Position numbers and translations under genes: made by a program. A DNA stretch of 64,000 nucleotides, from positions 124,001 through 188,000 of the forward strand of contig NZ_JASJOM010000007.1 in assembly GCF_030271255.1 (NCBI RefSeq). The letters run 5' to 3'. This document shows, piece after piece, positions 14,598-24,490 of this stretch. The notes below the pieces were generated by a model. The model made no database searches and was not told the DNA's origin. It saw nothing but the letters and a program-made list of their open reading frames with translations. The DNA is from Peribacillus folii (GTDB lineage: Bacteria; Bacillota; Bacilli; Bacillales; DSM-1321). Positions within the stretch are counted from its first letter, which is position 1, and every line of letters starts with the position of its first letter.

Positions 14598-15839
14598 TTA
14601 CAATGAAGGATATAATTCGAATTTTTTCGTTAGTGATTCAACACGCTGTTTTGCTTCTTCAAGTTTGGCTTCATCTTCATTATTCTTCAGAACAAGTCCG
14701 ATGATGGAGGCTATTTCATCCATGTCTTCCAAACCGAATCCGCGTGATGTCACAGCAGCGGTTCCGATACGAATACCACTCGTCACGAATGGTTTTTCCG
14801 GATCGTAAGGAATTGCATTTTTGTTAACGGTGATCCCGATTTCATCAAGAACGTGTTCTGCTATTTTGCCAGTCAATCCTGTAGAGCGTACATCAAGAAG
14901 GATCAAGTGGTTGTCCGTCCCATCAGAAACGAGGGTGAACCCTTCCTTCTTCAAGCCTTCGCCCAATCTCTTGGCGTTGTCGATGATTTGCTGTGCATAG
15001 ACTTTAAAATCCTCTTGAAGCGCTTCGCCGAAGGCAACAGCCTTAGCGGAGATTACATGCATCAATGGCCCGCCCTGTATTCCAGGGAAGATGGATTTGT
15101 CAATTTTCTTGCCAAACTCTTCCTTACAGATGATCATCCCGCCGCGTGGTCCGCGAAGTGTCTTGTGAGTCGTTGTCGTTACGAAATCCGCATAAGGGAT
15201 CGGACTTTGATGCAATCCTGCAGCAACAAGACCAGCGATATGGGCCATATCGACCATTAAATAAGCTCCGACTTCATCCGCAATTTCGCGGAATCGCTTG
15301 AAATCAATTTCCCGTGGATATGCGCTCGCACCTGCGACGATCATTTTCGGTTTGTGCTGACGCGCCTTTTCCAATACATCATTATAATCGATAAGGTGAT
15401 CCTTTTCATCAACGCCATATTCAACAAAATTATAATTGACACCACTGAAATTTACCGGGCTGCCATGCGTTAAATGTCCACCATGGGAAAGGTTCATGCC
15501 AAGCACAGTGTCGCCGGTTTCCAGCACAGTAAAGTAGACCGCCATATTAGCCTGGGCCCCAGAGTGCGGCTGTACGTTCACATACTCCCCGCCGAAGATC
15601 TCTTTTGCACGGTCGCGAGCTAGGTCTTCCACGATATCGACGTACTCGCAGCCGCCATAATAACGTTTTCCAGGATATCCTTCTGCATACTTATTGGTTA
15701 GGACAGATCCTTGAGCTTCCATGACTGCCTCACTCACGAAGTTCTCAGAAGCAATAAGCTCAATCTTGCTTCTTTGACGCCCTAATTCCAGTTGAATTGC
15801 GTTAAATACTTGCTCATCTTGCTTGGCTAAACGATTCAT
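14598..15839 (-). CDS. glyA: Serine hydroxymethyltransferase
   Basis: PLP enzyme that converts serine and tetrahydrofolate to glycine and methylene-THF, feeding one-carbon units to purine and thymidylate synthesis. The PLP lysine is in [18 protein letters not shown] 15839 ([12 protein letters not shown], 413 residues) follows AGGAGGAATTACGGA; the longer frame adds 19 residues without a site. The synteny ywlG-glyA-upp matches B. subtilis. Confidence 0.98.
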   Translation of the reverse strand: MNRLAKQDEQVFNAIQLELGRQRSKIELIASENFVSEAVMEAQGSVLTNKYAEGYPGKRYYGGCEYVDIVEDLARDRAKEIFGGEYVNVQPHSGAQANMAVYFTVLETGDTVLGMNLSHGGHLTHGSPVNFSGVNYNFVEYGVDEKDHLIDYNDVLEKARQHKPKMIVAGASAYPREIDFKRFREIADEVGAYLMVDMAHIAGLVAAGLHQSPIPYADFVTTTTHKTLRGPRGGMIICKEEFGKKIDKSIFPGIQGGPLMHVISAKAVAFGEALQEDFKVYAQQIIDNAKRLGEGLKKEGFTLVSDGTDNHLILLDVRSTGLTGKIAEHVLDEIGITVNKNAIPYDPEKPFVTSGIRIGTAAVTSRGFGLEDMDEIASIIGLVLKNNEDEAKLEEAKQRVESLTKKFELYPSL

Positions 15840-15986
15840 TCCGTAATTCCTCCTCAAATTGTGCGTGATTCGCTTTTTAGTATATATGTGCAACATGCCT
15901 TCAAAAAGGCATGAAAAAGCCTGTCCAAAATAATTAGAAAATTCTTCTCCATTTTAACATGTCTATTTTAGAAGTGATAGTGTAAT

Positions 15987-16031
15987 TTTATCGAACGTTA
16001 GATGTTTTTATATTTAAAAATGTTCGTATTT
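15987..16031. promoter_or_regulatory. Candidate PurR operator (inverted PurBox pair) upstream of glyA
   Basis: On the minus strand AAATACGAACATT (16031-16019) differs at one position from AWWWCCGAACWWT. On the plus strand TTTATCGAACGTT (15987-15999) is a weaker match. They form an inverted pair 19 nt apart, about 150 nt upstream of glyA. glyA belongs to the PurR regulon in B. subtilis, so the location fits. The rest of the 458-nt gap 15840-16297 holds only an AT-rich promoter region and the ywlG terminator. Confidence 0.5.
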
Positions 16032-16228
16032 AACTTATTATTTTTGTATAATTCCTCACTTAACCTGGATTTCATCATGAAAAATTTCTCATTCCCCTTG
16101 AAATACCGTTTGCAGACTTTATGATGATCCGCAAAAAAGCACGCCTGGATGGAGCTCGTCTATCTAAGCCGCTTTGCTATCAATTCCGTTATTCTTCATC
16201 AGGATAGGACGTACCGATGATCCCCAAA

Positions 16229-16267
16229 TCAAAAAGGGCTCCGGAATGCGCTTTCCGAAACCCTTTT
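16229..16267 (-). terminator. Terminator of rpiB-ywlG
   Basis: An imperfect stem pairs GGGTTTCGGA with TCCGGAGCCC and is followed on the minus strand by TTTTTG, 30 nt after the ywlG stop. Confidence 0.7.
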
Positions 16268-16297
16268 ATTTATTATCCGAGCAAAGCAACCCGCCTT

Positions 16298-16891
16298 TTA
16301 GTGACAGCTTTTGTTGACAGAAATGTCCTGATAGACGGCCCGCTCCCCGCCGATAAGTTTGGGGCGGGTTTTTGCCATGGTCACGTGTGCGTGCCCGATT
16401 TCCTTAATCGATGATCGAAGCGGGACGGCCACATGCTTTAAGTGCATGCCAATGAAGGTATCCCCAATGTCTATGCCCGCTTCCGCTTTTATATGCTCCA
16501 CGACAACGGCATCTTCCCATTGTTGAAAGGCGTATGTTGCCATGGATCCTCCCGCCTTCCTGACAGGTATGACGGAAACTTCTTCATAACCTCTTCGCAC
16601 AGCTTCTTCCCTTTGCAAAACCAAGGCCCGATTAAGATGCTCGCAGCATTGATAGGCAACTTGGACACCGGTTTTTTCTTGAAAATCACTGATAACGGAA
16701 AATATCATTCCGGCAACATCAAGCGTTCCTTCCGTGCCAATCCGCTTTCCGACCACTTCACTTGTACTGCAGCCAATGACCAATAGTTGTTTCTCTTTTA
16801 ATGCCGCATCTTCTTGAAACTCTTGCAAAAGCTGCCGGAACTGGTTTTCCCATCTTTCAAGCTCATTTGAAATGTTAGCTTCATTTGACAT
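16298..16891 (-). CDS. ywlG: YwlG family protein (TIGR01440, UPF0340), function unknown
   Basis: A 197-residue conserved Firmicutes protein, recognised by [30 protein letters not shown] and the C-terminal [14 protein letters not shown]. No biochemical function is known to me. No transmembrane segment or signal. ATG 16891 (MSNEANIS) follows AAGGATG at 7 nt. It lies 55 nt downstream of rpiB and upstream of glyA, as in B. subtilis. Confidence 0.9.
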   Translation of the reverse strand: MSNEANISNELERWENQFRQLLQEFQEDAALKEKQLLVIGCSTSEVVGKRIGTEGTLDVAGMIFSVISDFQEKTGVQVAYQCCEHLNRALVLQREEAVRRGYEEVSVIPVRKAGGSMATYAFQQWEDAVVVEHIKAEAGIDIGDTFIGMHLKHVAVPLRSSIKEIGHAHVTMAKTRPKLIGGERAVYQDISVNKSCH

Positions 16892-16946
16892 GAAAACGCA
16901 TCCTTTCAATAAGAAAACTTGCTATCCGAAGAAATGTTCATTCTTT

Positions 16947-17393
16947 TCAGCTATGTTTAGCTTCATAGTCGGCTATCTTACCGATCCTGTTTTGGTGCCG
17001 GCCGCCTTCAAATTCCGAAGTGAGCCATGTTTGGGCGATTTCCCGGGCAAGCCCCGGTCCAATGACACGCTCTCCCATCGCCAGCATATTGGTGTCATTG
17101 TGCTGACGGGTCAATTTAGCGCTATAGACATCATGCACCAAGGCACAGCGAATCCCTTTCACTTTATTCGCTGCAATGCTCATTCCGATTCCAGTGCCAC
17201 AAATCAAGATGCCCCGATCGAACTCACCGTTTGCCACTTTTTCAGCAACAGGCAGGGCATAATCCGGGTAATCGACTGACGTGCTGCATTCACAGCCAAA
17301 ATCCTCAAACGGGATCTGTAACTCATTCATTAAATTCTTGATTTCTTCACGGATATGAATTCCACCATGATCCGAGGCAATCGCAACTTTCAT
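16947..17393 (-). CDS. rpiB: Ribose 5-phosphate isomerase B
   Basis: Interconverts ribose 5-phosphate and ribulose 5-phosphate in the pentose phosphate pathway. The 148 residues show the RpiB/LacAB signatures KVAIASDHGG at the start, GILICGTGIGMSIAANKVKGIRCAL in the middle and RQHNDTNMLAMG. ATG 17393 follows GGGGAGG. It is followed by ywlG in a probable operon. Confidence 0.95.
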   Translation of the reverse strand: MKVAIASDHGGIHIREEIKNLMNELQIPFEDFGCECSTSVDYPDYALPVAEKVANGEFDRGILICGTGIGMSIAANKVKGIRCALVHDVYSAKLTRQHNDTNMLAMGERVIGPGLAREIAQTWLTSEFEGGRHQNRIGKIADYEAKHS

Positions 17394-17482
17394 CAAAATC
17401 CTCCCCTTGCTATTTATTGATTTCATTGTGTCACAAAATTATGAAAAGATAAAGGCTGCCATGCACACATGCCCAAAAAGAA

Positions 17483-17509
17483 GCAGGAAACCGAAAAGGG
17501 GTCTCCTGC
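17483..17509 (-). terminator. Terminator of the chemotaxis gene
   Basis: A 10-bp stem (one G-U-type mismatch) pairs GCAGGAGACC with GGTTTCCTGC and is followed by TTCTTTTT on the minus strand, 11 nt after the stop. Confidence 0.8.
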
Positions 17510-17519
17510 GGGGAAAAAA

Positions 17520-18809
17520 TCAAGTGTGAAAGCGTGAAATCGTACTTTTCAGCTTTTCCGCTTGGTATTTAAGTTCCAACGCCAACTTTTCGACATTTCC
17601 CATCATGTTGACTTGCTCATTTGTCGTGGCCAAGACTTCTACCGCTCCTGCAGATGTCTGCTGGGCGATGGCAGCAACTTCCTGGGACTGCCTTGATGTT
17701 TCCTCGACACTTTCCATTTGACGGTCAACAAGCTCTGTAATATCTTTTACTGCAGCAACAACATTATGTACCGTTTTTGTCATGCCTTCTATGGCAATAT
17801 CCGTTTCCGTCCCCTTTTGGGCTTCTTCATTTGCCGAATTGACTTGATCGCTTATCTGTTTGACGACAGCCTGGACTTCGACTTGAATATTTTGTACCAG
17901 GTTCGAAATGCCTTGCACGGCTTTGGCACTTTGATCCGCTAATAGGCGTACTTCTTCTGCAACAACGGCAAACCCTTTTCCATGTTCCCCCGCCCGGGCA
18001 GCTTCAATGGAGGCATTCAGTGCAAGCAGGTTCGTCTGTGCCGCGATATCGCCGACAAGCCCGATGATTTGCTCCACTTTTTTCGCATGTTCCTCCAAGC
18101 GCTTGACGGTTTCCAATGACTGTTGATTTTCTTTCGCCAGCTGCTTAATGCCATCGACCAAGGAGTTGACTACCGTTTTACTCCGGATGAGTTCTGCTGC
18201 CATTTTCCCTGATAGACCGACGGAATCCTGCGCTTTCGTTTGTACCTTCTGGGCGAGAATCGTGACCTCATCTATCGATTCTGCCGTATTCATGATGGAA
18301 GCCGCTGAGGTTTCCGCCCCCCTTGAGATTTCCCCGATCGTCGTTGCCACGTTTTCCGCCTGTTCCGATGCTTTTGATGATTCTTGGGAAATATCGATGA
18401 CCTTTTCGTTCGTCTCATGGAAATTCGCTTCAATATTCTGAACCATCTCTCTCAGGTTAGAGAGCATATGGTTGAAGGCAATGCCCAATGAACGGATTTC
18501 ATCATCCGTCTTCGGCAGCGCCACTTCTTCCTTAATGCTGCCTTCAGCGGCACCAAGCACGGCCTTTTCCAATTTTTTCAATGGTTTGGTAATGACACCA
18601 GCTGCAAAAAACGCAAGGATCCCCGACCACAATATCCCCAACAAAAGCGTCCCTGCACCAAAACCAAGTGAATTCATTTTAGCAAAAAACATGGGATGGA
18701 TCACAAAGATGAAAAACGCCGAGATCGAATAGGTAATTAGAGCGAGGACCGTGATGAAAATAACTAATTTCTTTCTCAAACCAAACTTATAACCCAAATT
18801 TTCCGCCAT
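17520..18809 (-). CDS. Methyl-accepting chemotaxis protein without an extracellular sensor domain
   Basis: A 429-residue MCP. Two transmembrane segments (~residues 14-36 and 48-72) are separated by about a dozen residues, leaving no room for a ligand domain. A HAMP-like region ([12 protein letters not shown]) and the cytoplasmic signalling helix follow, with the hairpin tip [36 protein letters not shown] (quoted only in part: [15 protein letters not shown]). It probably senses a membrane or intracellular cue. It ends with a pentapeptide-free tail (ISRFHT). Confidence 0.92.
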   Translation of the reverse strand: MAENLGYKFGLRKKLVIFITVLALITYSISAFFIFVIHPMFFAKMNSLGFGAGTLLLGILWSGILAFFAAGVITKPLKKLEKAVLGAAEGSIKEEVALPKTDDEIRSLGIAFNHMLSNLREMVQNIEANFHETNEKVIDISQESSKASEQAENVATTIGEISRGAETSAASIMNTAESIDEVTILAQKVQTKAQDSVGLSGKMAAELIRSKTVVNSLVDGIKQLAKENQQSLETVKRLEEHAKKVEQIIGLVGDIAAQTNLLALNASIEAARAGEHGKGFAVVAEEVRLLADQSAKAVQGISNLVQNIQVEVQAVVKQISDQVNSANEEAQKGTETDIAIEGMTKTVHNVVAAVKDITELVDRQMESVEETSRQSQEVAAIAQQTSAGAVEVLATTNEQVNMMGNVEKLALELKYQAEKLKSTISRFHT

Positions 18810-18831
18810 TCCGTTTCCCCCTGTGGACTTC

Positions 18832-19275
18832 TTACCCTTTCAGCTTCATGACCAATTTTTCAATTAAGTCCTGCAGCTCCTTGAACGTTTCACGATAAAT
18901 GCCTTCCGAACCGCCAAATGGGTCGATTATGTCTCTATCATATGTATCGTCAAGAACGAACTCTTTTAAAGTAAAAGTCTTATCAATCAGATCGGGAAAT
19001 CCCCTGATGATGACTGTTTTATGGCCTTGGGTCATGGTAAAAATATGAGTCGCCCATTCCATTTCCGCCTTGGTCAGGGGGTTCGATTGATGAGTATGTA
19101 AAATGTCATTTTCAACAAGAATATTTTTGGCATGCATGGAAGCTCCCTGCCCAGGCGAGGCATGGACGCCAGCCGACCTCACTTCCACACCGGGAATGTT
19201 CTTATTCTTTAAAATCGCTTCTGCCATCGGGCTCCTGCATGTGTTGCCTGTACATACGAATAGTATTCGAATCAT
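18832..19275 (-). CDS. ywlE: Protein-arginine phosphatase (low-molecular-weight phosphatase fold)
   Basis: Removes phosphate from protein arginine, opposing the McsB arginine kinase that marks proteins for ClpCP. The P-loop [14 protein letters not shown] holds nucleophile Cys8. Thr12, next to the second Cys of that loop, is the residue that gives arginine specificity in B. subtilis YwlE, where tyrosine phosphatases have Ile/Leu. The acid is Asp in [11 protein letters not shown] 19275 follows GGGAGG; 147 residues. A longer in-frame start overlapping mntP was rejected. Confidence 0.93.
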   Translation of the reverse strand: MIRILFVCTGNTCRSPMAEAILKNKNIPGVEVRSAGVHASPGQGASMHAKNILVENDILHTHQSNPLTKAEMEWATHIFTMTQGHKTVIIRGFPDLIDKTFTLKEFVLDDTYDRDIIDPFGGSEGIYRETFKELQDLIEKLVMKLKG

Positions 19276-19397
19276 TTTAAAGCCTCCCTTTTTCTCCATT
19301 ATAAGCCACCGTTCATATTTTATAGGCCAGAAAGAAAAATAAAAACCGCCCCAGAAACGGAACAGTTGAGGAAGGCCCGATATGAAATTGGGTTTAT

Positions 19398-19964
19398 TTA
19401 TAATGAGAACAATAATTTCAAGCCAAACGCACAAAGGATGCTGCCGCCAAGGATCTCACTATATACTCCGAGCAATCCCTGCATTTTTCTTCCAAGCAAA
19501 AGACCGGCCCACGTCAAAAGGGTGGCCGCAATCCCAAAGCAAAGGACGGTCACAACCGTTTTCGCCCCGTAAATCCCCAGAGTGAGGCCAACTGAAAAGC
19601 TATCCAGGCTTACGCCTAAGGCGAATATCAGCAAACCTTTTCCAACAGGGGCCAGCATTTTATTCTCCCTTGAACCGGATTCATCCTTTTTACCAGGAAT
19701 GAACATTTGCACTCCAAGGATTATCAACAAAAGTCCACCTGCGTACGTGGCGAAGGTCCCGAATTTTTCTGAAATGAAACGACCTGCCCCCATACCAAGC
19801 AAAGGCATCCAAATATGAAAAATGCCTACGATCAGCCCTATAGAAAATATTTGCCTCAATCTCAGCTTGAACATTCCCATACCAAGGCCGACTGAAAAGG
19901 CATCCATTCCCAACGCGAATGCCATAAGCAATAAGGTGATGATTTCTCCAGCAAATGTATTCAT
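19398..19964 (-). CDS. mntP: Manganese efflux pump MntP (YwlD)
   Basis: A 188-residue membrane protein with six hydrophobic segments in two internal repeats. Each repeat has an acidic motif: [14 protein letters not shown] in the first and [16 protein letters not shown] in the second, typical of MntP. Exports Mn2+ when it is in excess. No yybP-ykoY riboswitch is visible in the 76-nt gap upstream, so control may come from the ywlC side. Confidence 0.9.
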   Translation of the reverse strand: MNTFAGEIITLLLMAFALGMDAFSVGLGMGMFKLRLRQIFSIGLIVGIFHIWMPLLGMGAGRFISEKFGTFATYAGGLLLIILGVQMFIPGKKDESGSRENKMLAPVGKGLLIFALGVSLDSFSVGLTLGIYGAKTVVTVLCFGIAATLLTWAGLLLGRKMQGLLGVYSEILGGSILCAFGLKLLFSL

Positions 19965-20040
19965 TCCAATCCTCCCTCGGACGTGCCTACTACATGTTAT
20001 GCATGTCCGAAAAGAATTAGAAGAATAAACCCGCTCTTAT

Positions 20041-21093
20041 TTATACATGTTTTTCGTCGATGATCTGGTGGCCTGCCGCCTTCTCAAGCCGGTTCATGAC
20101 TGCAGCACCTATTCCGGATTCGGGAAAGCTTTCACTTAATATGATATCCACATCCACCTCATCAAACTGACGTAAAGCATCATATAACCCTGTGGCGACT
20201 GTGTGCAAATCCGCCAACGAACCAGGAATGACCATATGATCCGCACTATATTCACTTTCATGTTCACGGGCTGCCATGATGCCGACCTTGAACCCTTCAC
20301 TTCTTTGTTCATCCGCAATCCTTTGCAGGAAAGCCGGATGACCTTTGACAACATATAGAGGGGCCTTTGGTGCATAGTGGGTGTATTTCATACCCGGTGC
20401 CTTTGGAGCCGTTTCCTGATTCTTCAACGCGACATCCTGCTGCACTTCCCCGACGACGGCCTCCAGCTGTTCCAGGGTCACCCCGCCGGGCCTTAAAATC
20501 ACGGGGACCTCAACCGTACAATCAAGGACCGTGGATTCTACGCCTACACCCGTCGCGCCTCCATCGACTATTCCTGCAATCCGCCCGAATAAGTCAACCT
20601 CGACATGTTTAGCTGAGGTAGGACTTGGTTTGCCTGATGTATTCGCACTGGGAGCTGCAATAGGCAGATTACTCGCGCGAATGATGCCTAGGGCAACCTG
20701 ATGATCAGGCATTCTAATCCCAACCGTATTCAAACCGGCTGTCACGAGGTTAGAAAGCTTGCCTGGTTTATGTTTCAAGATCAAAGTCAAAGGTCCCGGC
20801 CAAAATTCATCCATCAGCCTCCGCGCCTTATCAGGAATGTCTTCAACAATTTCCTCCAGCTGACCTTCAGAGGCTATATGAACGATCAAAGGATTATCAC
20901 TTGGACGCCCCTTCGCTTCAAACACTTTTTTCACCGCTTCGTCACTTTTGGCATTCGCTCCTAGTCCATAAACGGTCTCTGTAGGAAAAGCAACCACTTG
21001 GCCAGCCTGTAATAATTGAGCCGGCTCTGTAATTTGGGGATAACTTTGTACATTATCCACATTTTTATCCACTGACCATATTTTCGTTTCCAT
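20041..21093 (-). CDS. ywlC: L-threonylcarbamoyladenylate synthase (Sua5/YwlC)
   Basis: Makes threonylcarbamoyl-AMP for the t6A37 modification of ANN-decoding tRNAs. The YrdC domain (residues ~20-210) has VVAFPTETVYGLGANA and KGRPSDNPLIVHI; the C-terminal Sua5 domain (~230-350) starts at PGMKYTHYAPKAPLY. ATG 21093 (METKIW) gives 350 residues and matches the B. subtilis start. DnaA boxes lie in its first codons and upstream, suggesting control by DnaA. Confidence 0.95.
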   Translation of the reverse strand: METKIWSVDKNVDNVQSYPQITEPAQLLQAGQVVAFPTETVYGLGANAKSDEAVKKVFEAKGRPSDNPLIVHIASEGQLEEIVEDIPDKARRLMDEFWPGPLTLILKHKPGKLSNLVTAGLNTVGIRMPDHQVALGIIRASNLPIAAPSANTSGKPSPTSAKHVEVDLFGRIAGIVDGGATGVGVESTVLDCTVEVPVILRPGGVTLEQLEAVVGEVQQDVALKNQETAPKAPGMKYTHYAPKAPLYVVKGHPAFLQRIADEQRSEGFKVGIMAAREHESEYSADHMVIPGSLADLHTVATGLYDALRQFDEVDVDIILSESFPESGIGAAVMNRLEKAAGHQIIDEKHV

Positions 21094-21334
21094 TTTAAAC
21101 ACCATCGCCTTTTACCATTTCTTTTTTTATCCAATTGCTTCTATATTAACGATTTTTCTATTAAATCGCACAGTTTTTACTTAAAAGTACTTTGAAAGTA
21201 TAAAAGAAGTATACACAGAATTCAAGTGTTATCCACAAATTGTGGATAAACATATCGAAACGGTGGATAAGTTTGTGGATATTAATCATTAATGACAGAC
21301 TTTTTCGATATTTTGTTAATAACTTTGTGGATAT
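21035..21334. promoter_or_regulatory. DnaA-box cluster over the ywlC start and upstream region
   Basis: Three perfect DnaA boxes (TTATCCACA): 21053-21061 and 21229-21237 on plus, 21241-21249 on minus. Five one-mismatch boxes lie at 21035, 21065, 21262, 21274 and 21326. Two perfect boxes face each other 3 nt apart. B. subtilis carries a known DnaA-binding cluster at ywlC, so this appears conserved. Confidence 0.85.
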
Positions 21335-21357
21335 GTTGTTTACTCCCCATATCGTAG

Positions 21358-21386
21358 CAAAAAATGAGGGCCATCGCCCCCATTTT
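21358..21386 (-). terminator. Terminator of spoIIR
   Basis: Stem AAAATG(A)GGG/CCC(C)CATTTT followed by TTTTTT on the minus strand. It begins at the spoIIR stop codon. Confidence 0.8.
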
Positions 21387-22269
21387 AGAATAGCTCATGG
21401 ATAATCTCCGCAAATAATGACTTCACTTCAACCTCAGGCTCCTTTTCCCCTTCATACAATTTTTGTTGGTTTTGGTCACCCGTTGCTGCTAGTTTGTCTT
21501 CATTTTCCACTGCCGTTACCGGTCGGTTTGCTTTTCCTTGCGGTTCTGCATCCTCCTGCTTCACCGTCTCTTCCTGTGCAGCCGGCTGTTCCGCTTCTTC
21601 CATTACCTGTTCCTCAGACGCTTTTACGTCTTCCTCAGTGACTTCCGCCTTTACCTGTTCAGCTGGTGCCGGTCTCTTTTCTTCCTTCGTTGCAGCATAC
21701 ACCTTTCCTGTCGATTCCGGCTCCCCTTCTTCTTCTTCGTCCGGCATCGGACTTTGGCTCACGGCGGTACCATTCGAAAAATCAAGAAAGCACAATGGTG
21801 GAAACAACACGCACCACCAATTGGCGCCTTCACCTTCACCAAGTGTAATGATCACCGCTTCATATTCCCCTGCCGGATACAAATATTGCCCGTAAAGCTT
21901 CGTCGGAAATTCCGCTTGTCCAAAATCAACCTTCACTGACTGTTGCAAACCATTCTCCCTTACGACCGCTTCCGCCGTTGCTTGAATCTCAGGCAGATGA
22001 GAGGTGATCACATCCCTCGCCTCATCCAAGGAAGTCAGCTCCCGCACCCACTCCGTGATATCCTTATTGACCTCATCCCTGATTAACCTTTTGACCGCTT
22101 GATCCTTTTCTTCATCGCTATTTGCCAGTATCCGCAGGCGTATCGCTTCATCCGGAATCACTTGGGTTTGCTCGGCACCAGCCACCTCCGCTTTCGGGAT
22201 ATATATACTTACGATCGTTCCTATCGTTAAGATTAATAGATAAATAATGGCTAAATGTTTAGTTTTCAT
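21385..22269 (-). CDS. spoIIR: Stage II sporulation protein R with acidic C-terminal extension
   Basis: Forespore-made, secreted signal that activates the protease SpoIIGA, which processes pro-SigE in the mother cell. N-terminal signal/anchor helix (IIYLLILTIGTIVSIYI), then the conserved core (~residues 36-175) with IRLRILANSDEEKDQAVKRL, YPAGEYEAVIITLGEG and NWWCVLFPPLCFLD. After the core, ~100 residues are very rich in Glu, Ala, Pro and Gln before a short C-terminal EVKSLFAEIIHELF. At 294 residues it is longer than B. subtilis SpoIIR (~224). ATG 22269 follows GAGGGGG. Confidence 0.93.
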   Translation of the reverse strand: MKTKHLAIIYLLILTIGTIVSIYIPKAEVAGAEQTQVIPDEAIRLRILANSDEEKDQAVKRLIRDEVNKDITEWVRELTSLDEARDVITSHLPEIQATAEAVVRENGLQQSVKVDFGQAEFPTKLYGQYLYPAGEYEAVIITLGEGEGANWWCVLFPPLCFLDFSNGTAVSQSPMPDEEEEGEPESTGKVYAATKEEKRPAPAEQVKAEVTEEDVKASEEQVMEEAEQPAAQEETVKQEDAEPQGKANRPVTAVENEDKLAATGDQNQQKLYEGEKEPEVEVKSLFAEIIHELF

Positions 22270-22393
22270 CGCCTTCGCCCCCTCACATGAATCAGTCTCG
22301 CCATTTTTCATCTATCTTAAACTAGTAAAATGAAAAAATGATACGCAAACTAGATGCCACATGAATAAAAATCCGCCCCTAAGAAGGGACGGA

Positions 22394-23269
22394 TCAACGT
22401 AATTCGGCAAAGACCATTCGATCTTTTTCATTAATGTCATTTTCAACGGATACCATGGCTGCAGGGAACGTCCTCAGCAGCATGTCGGCAACCGCCTGCC
22501 CCTGACCAGCTCCCACCTCGAATCCAATCAGACCAGGCTTGTTCATGACCAGCGGCAACTGTTCCATAAAGCGTCTGTAAAAGTCCAGACCATCTCTGCC
22601 CGCAAATAAGGCACGATGCGGTTCATGACCCGTTACCACTACCGACATCGATTTTTGATCATCAATCGGGATATATGGAGGATTCGATAAAAGGATATCG
22701 ACCTTTTGGTTTTTCTCCATGCACGGCAAAAGCAAATCACCCTGCATGAACTGCACCTCTGCACCGAGCTCTCGCGCATTTTCCCTCGCCACTTCTAGGG
22801 AGGCTTCGGCTATATCGGTAGCACATACGAGCAAGCTCGTTTCTTCAAGCTTCATCGTAATCGCAATCGCACCGCTTCCAGTACCGATATCCGCTAAACG
22901 GAGCTGCCGGCCCTTTTCAAAAATGGCCGGTATCTTACGGAGTGCATGATAAATCAACTCCTCCGTTTCAGGTCTCGGGATGAGCACTTCTTCATTCACC
23001 AAAAAGGTCCGTCCATAAAATTCTTCACTGCCGATTATATATTGGATCGGCGTCCCCTTAACATGAAGCTCCACAGCCTTCTTGAAACGTCCAAAATCAG
23101 CTTCACTCAGCTCCTCATGCAGGTTCGCCAACAGCATGGAGCGGGTTTGTTTCAGGTAATGCCGCAACAGGATTTCACCGGCATTGGCATCACGATCATT
23201 CTCCTTTAAAAATGAAGAAGCCCACTTAAGGGCTTCGAACACTTTCAGCGCGGAATCACTCATCCGCAT
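22394..23269 (-). CDS. prmC: Release factor glutamine N5-methyltransferase
   Basis: Methylates the Gln of the GGQ motif in RF1/RF2 with SAM. The catalytic NPPY is in [14 protein letters not shown], and the SAM-binding motif is [13 protein letters not shown]. The N-terminal helical domain (residues 1-~90) recognises release factors. 291 residues. It overlaps the end of prfA by 14 nt, so enzyme and substrate are translated together; ATG at 23263 is an equally possible start. Confidence 0.96.
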   Translation of the reverse strand: MRMSDSALKVFEALKWASSFLKENDRDANAGEILLRHYLKQTRSMLLANLHEELSEADFGRFKKAVELHVKGTPIQYIIGSEEFYGRTFLVNEEVLIPRPETEELIYHALRKIPAIFEKGRQLRLADIGTGSGAIAITMKLEETSLLVCATDIAEASLEVARENARELGAEVQFMQGDLLLPCMEKNQKVDILLSNPPYIPIDDQKSMSVVVTGHEPHRALFAGRDGLDFYRRFMEQLPLVMNKPGLIGFEVGAGQGQAVADMLLRTFPAAMVSVENDINEKDRMVFAELR

Positions 23270-24326
23270 TTTCCAGTCTTGAAGATTGGTCTTCCATGAT
23301 TAAAGCATCCACGACCTCATCAAGCTTGCCTTCCATGATTTGATCGAGCTTCTGGATCGTTAAACCGATACGGTGATCGGTAACGCGGTTTTGCGGGAAG
23401 TTATACGTACGAATTCGTTCAGAACGATCGCCCGTCCCGACAGCCAGCTTCCTATTTTGATCATATTCCGCCTGCACTTCACGATGGATTTTATCGTATA
23501 CCCTCGCCCGCAGCACCTTCATGGCCTTTTCTTTGTTCTTGATCTGTGATTTTTCATCCTGACAAGATACAACCGTATTAGTGGGGATGTGGGTCAATCG
23601 CACCGCAGACATGGTCGTATTGACACTTTGCCCTCCGGGACCACTGGATGCGAACGTATCGACGCGGACATCCTTGTCATGGATTTCGACTTCCACTTCC
23701 TCGGCCTCCGGTAAAACGGCAACCGTGGCCGTGGAGGTGTGGATCCGGCCGCCAGACTCGGTTTCCGGAACCCGCTGAACGCGATGGGCCCCATTTTCGA
23801 ATTTCAATTTGGAGTAAGCGCCATTTCCGTTAATCATGAAGATGATTTCCTTGTAGCCCCCAAGACCAGTGGGGCTTGCCTCAATGACCTCCGTACGCCA
23901 GCCCTGGACCTCGGCAAACCGGCTATACATGCGGTAAAGACTGCCCGCAAATAATGCCGCTTCATCTCCGCCTGCCGCGCCGCGAATCTCCATGATTACG
24001 TTTTTATCATCGTTCGGATCCTTCGGGATGAGCAATATTTTCAGCTTATCTTCAAGACCTTTTATCGTCTCCTCAAGCTCACTGATTTCTTCTTTTACCA
24101 TATCGCGCATATCCGCATCAAGCTTATCATCAAGCATCGCCTTGGCTTCCTGGAATTGCTCACGAACCGTTTTATATTCCTTATAGGTCGATGCCGTTTC
24201 TTGAATGCCGGCTTGCTCCTTGGAGAATTCCCTTAGTTTCTTGGAGTCATTGATGATTTCCGGGTCACTTAATAGTTCATTCAATCTTTCATATCTATCT
24301 TCTACTGCTTGCAATCGATCAAACAA
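23256..24326 (-). CDS. prfA: Peptide chain release factor 1
   Basis: Recognises UAA/UAG stop codons. The peptidyl-hydrolysis motif is [11 protein letters not shown], the anticodon-like region [17 protein letters not shown], and the C-terminal [18 protein letters not shown] is present. I place the start at TTG 24326 (reads [15 protein letters not shown]): GAGGTG lies 6 nt upstream and the length becomes 356, equal to B. subtilis. An ATG ten codons earlier has no site and would overrun the ribosome-binding site. Confidence 0.95.
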   Translation of the reverse strand: MFDRLQAVEDRYERLNELLSDPEIINDSKKLREFSKEQAGIQETASTYKEYKTVREQFQEAKAMLDDKLDADMRDMVKEEISELEETIKGLEDKLKILLIPKDPNDDKNVIMEIRGAAGGDEAALFAGSLYRMYSRFAEVQGWRTEVIEASPTGLGGYKEIIFMINGNGAYSKLKFENGAHRVQRVPETESGGRIHTSTATVAVLPEAEEVEVEIHDKDVRVDTFASSGPGGQSVNTTMSAVRLTHIPTNTVVSCQDEKSQIKNKEKAMKVLRARVYDKIHREVQAEYDQNRKLAVGTGDRSERIRTYNFPQNRVTDHRIGLTIQKLDQIMEGKLDEVVDALIMEDQSSRLENADE

Positions 24327-24490
24327 ATCATTCACCTCATAAATTTCCCGATTCACCGACTTATCATGAATCGGAAGTAATCCATCTTTTTTTACTATAA
24401 ATACACGTTTCAGTGCCCCATCTCAGTTCACTTCTAGGTCAATTATAGTATAGGTGAATAATCAACGTCAAAGAGGATTCAAGAATATGG

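Noticed and set aside
19965-20040. Manganese riboswitch (yybP-ykoY) upstream of mntP
   Set aside because: The gap is only 76 nt and shows no suitable structure.
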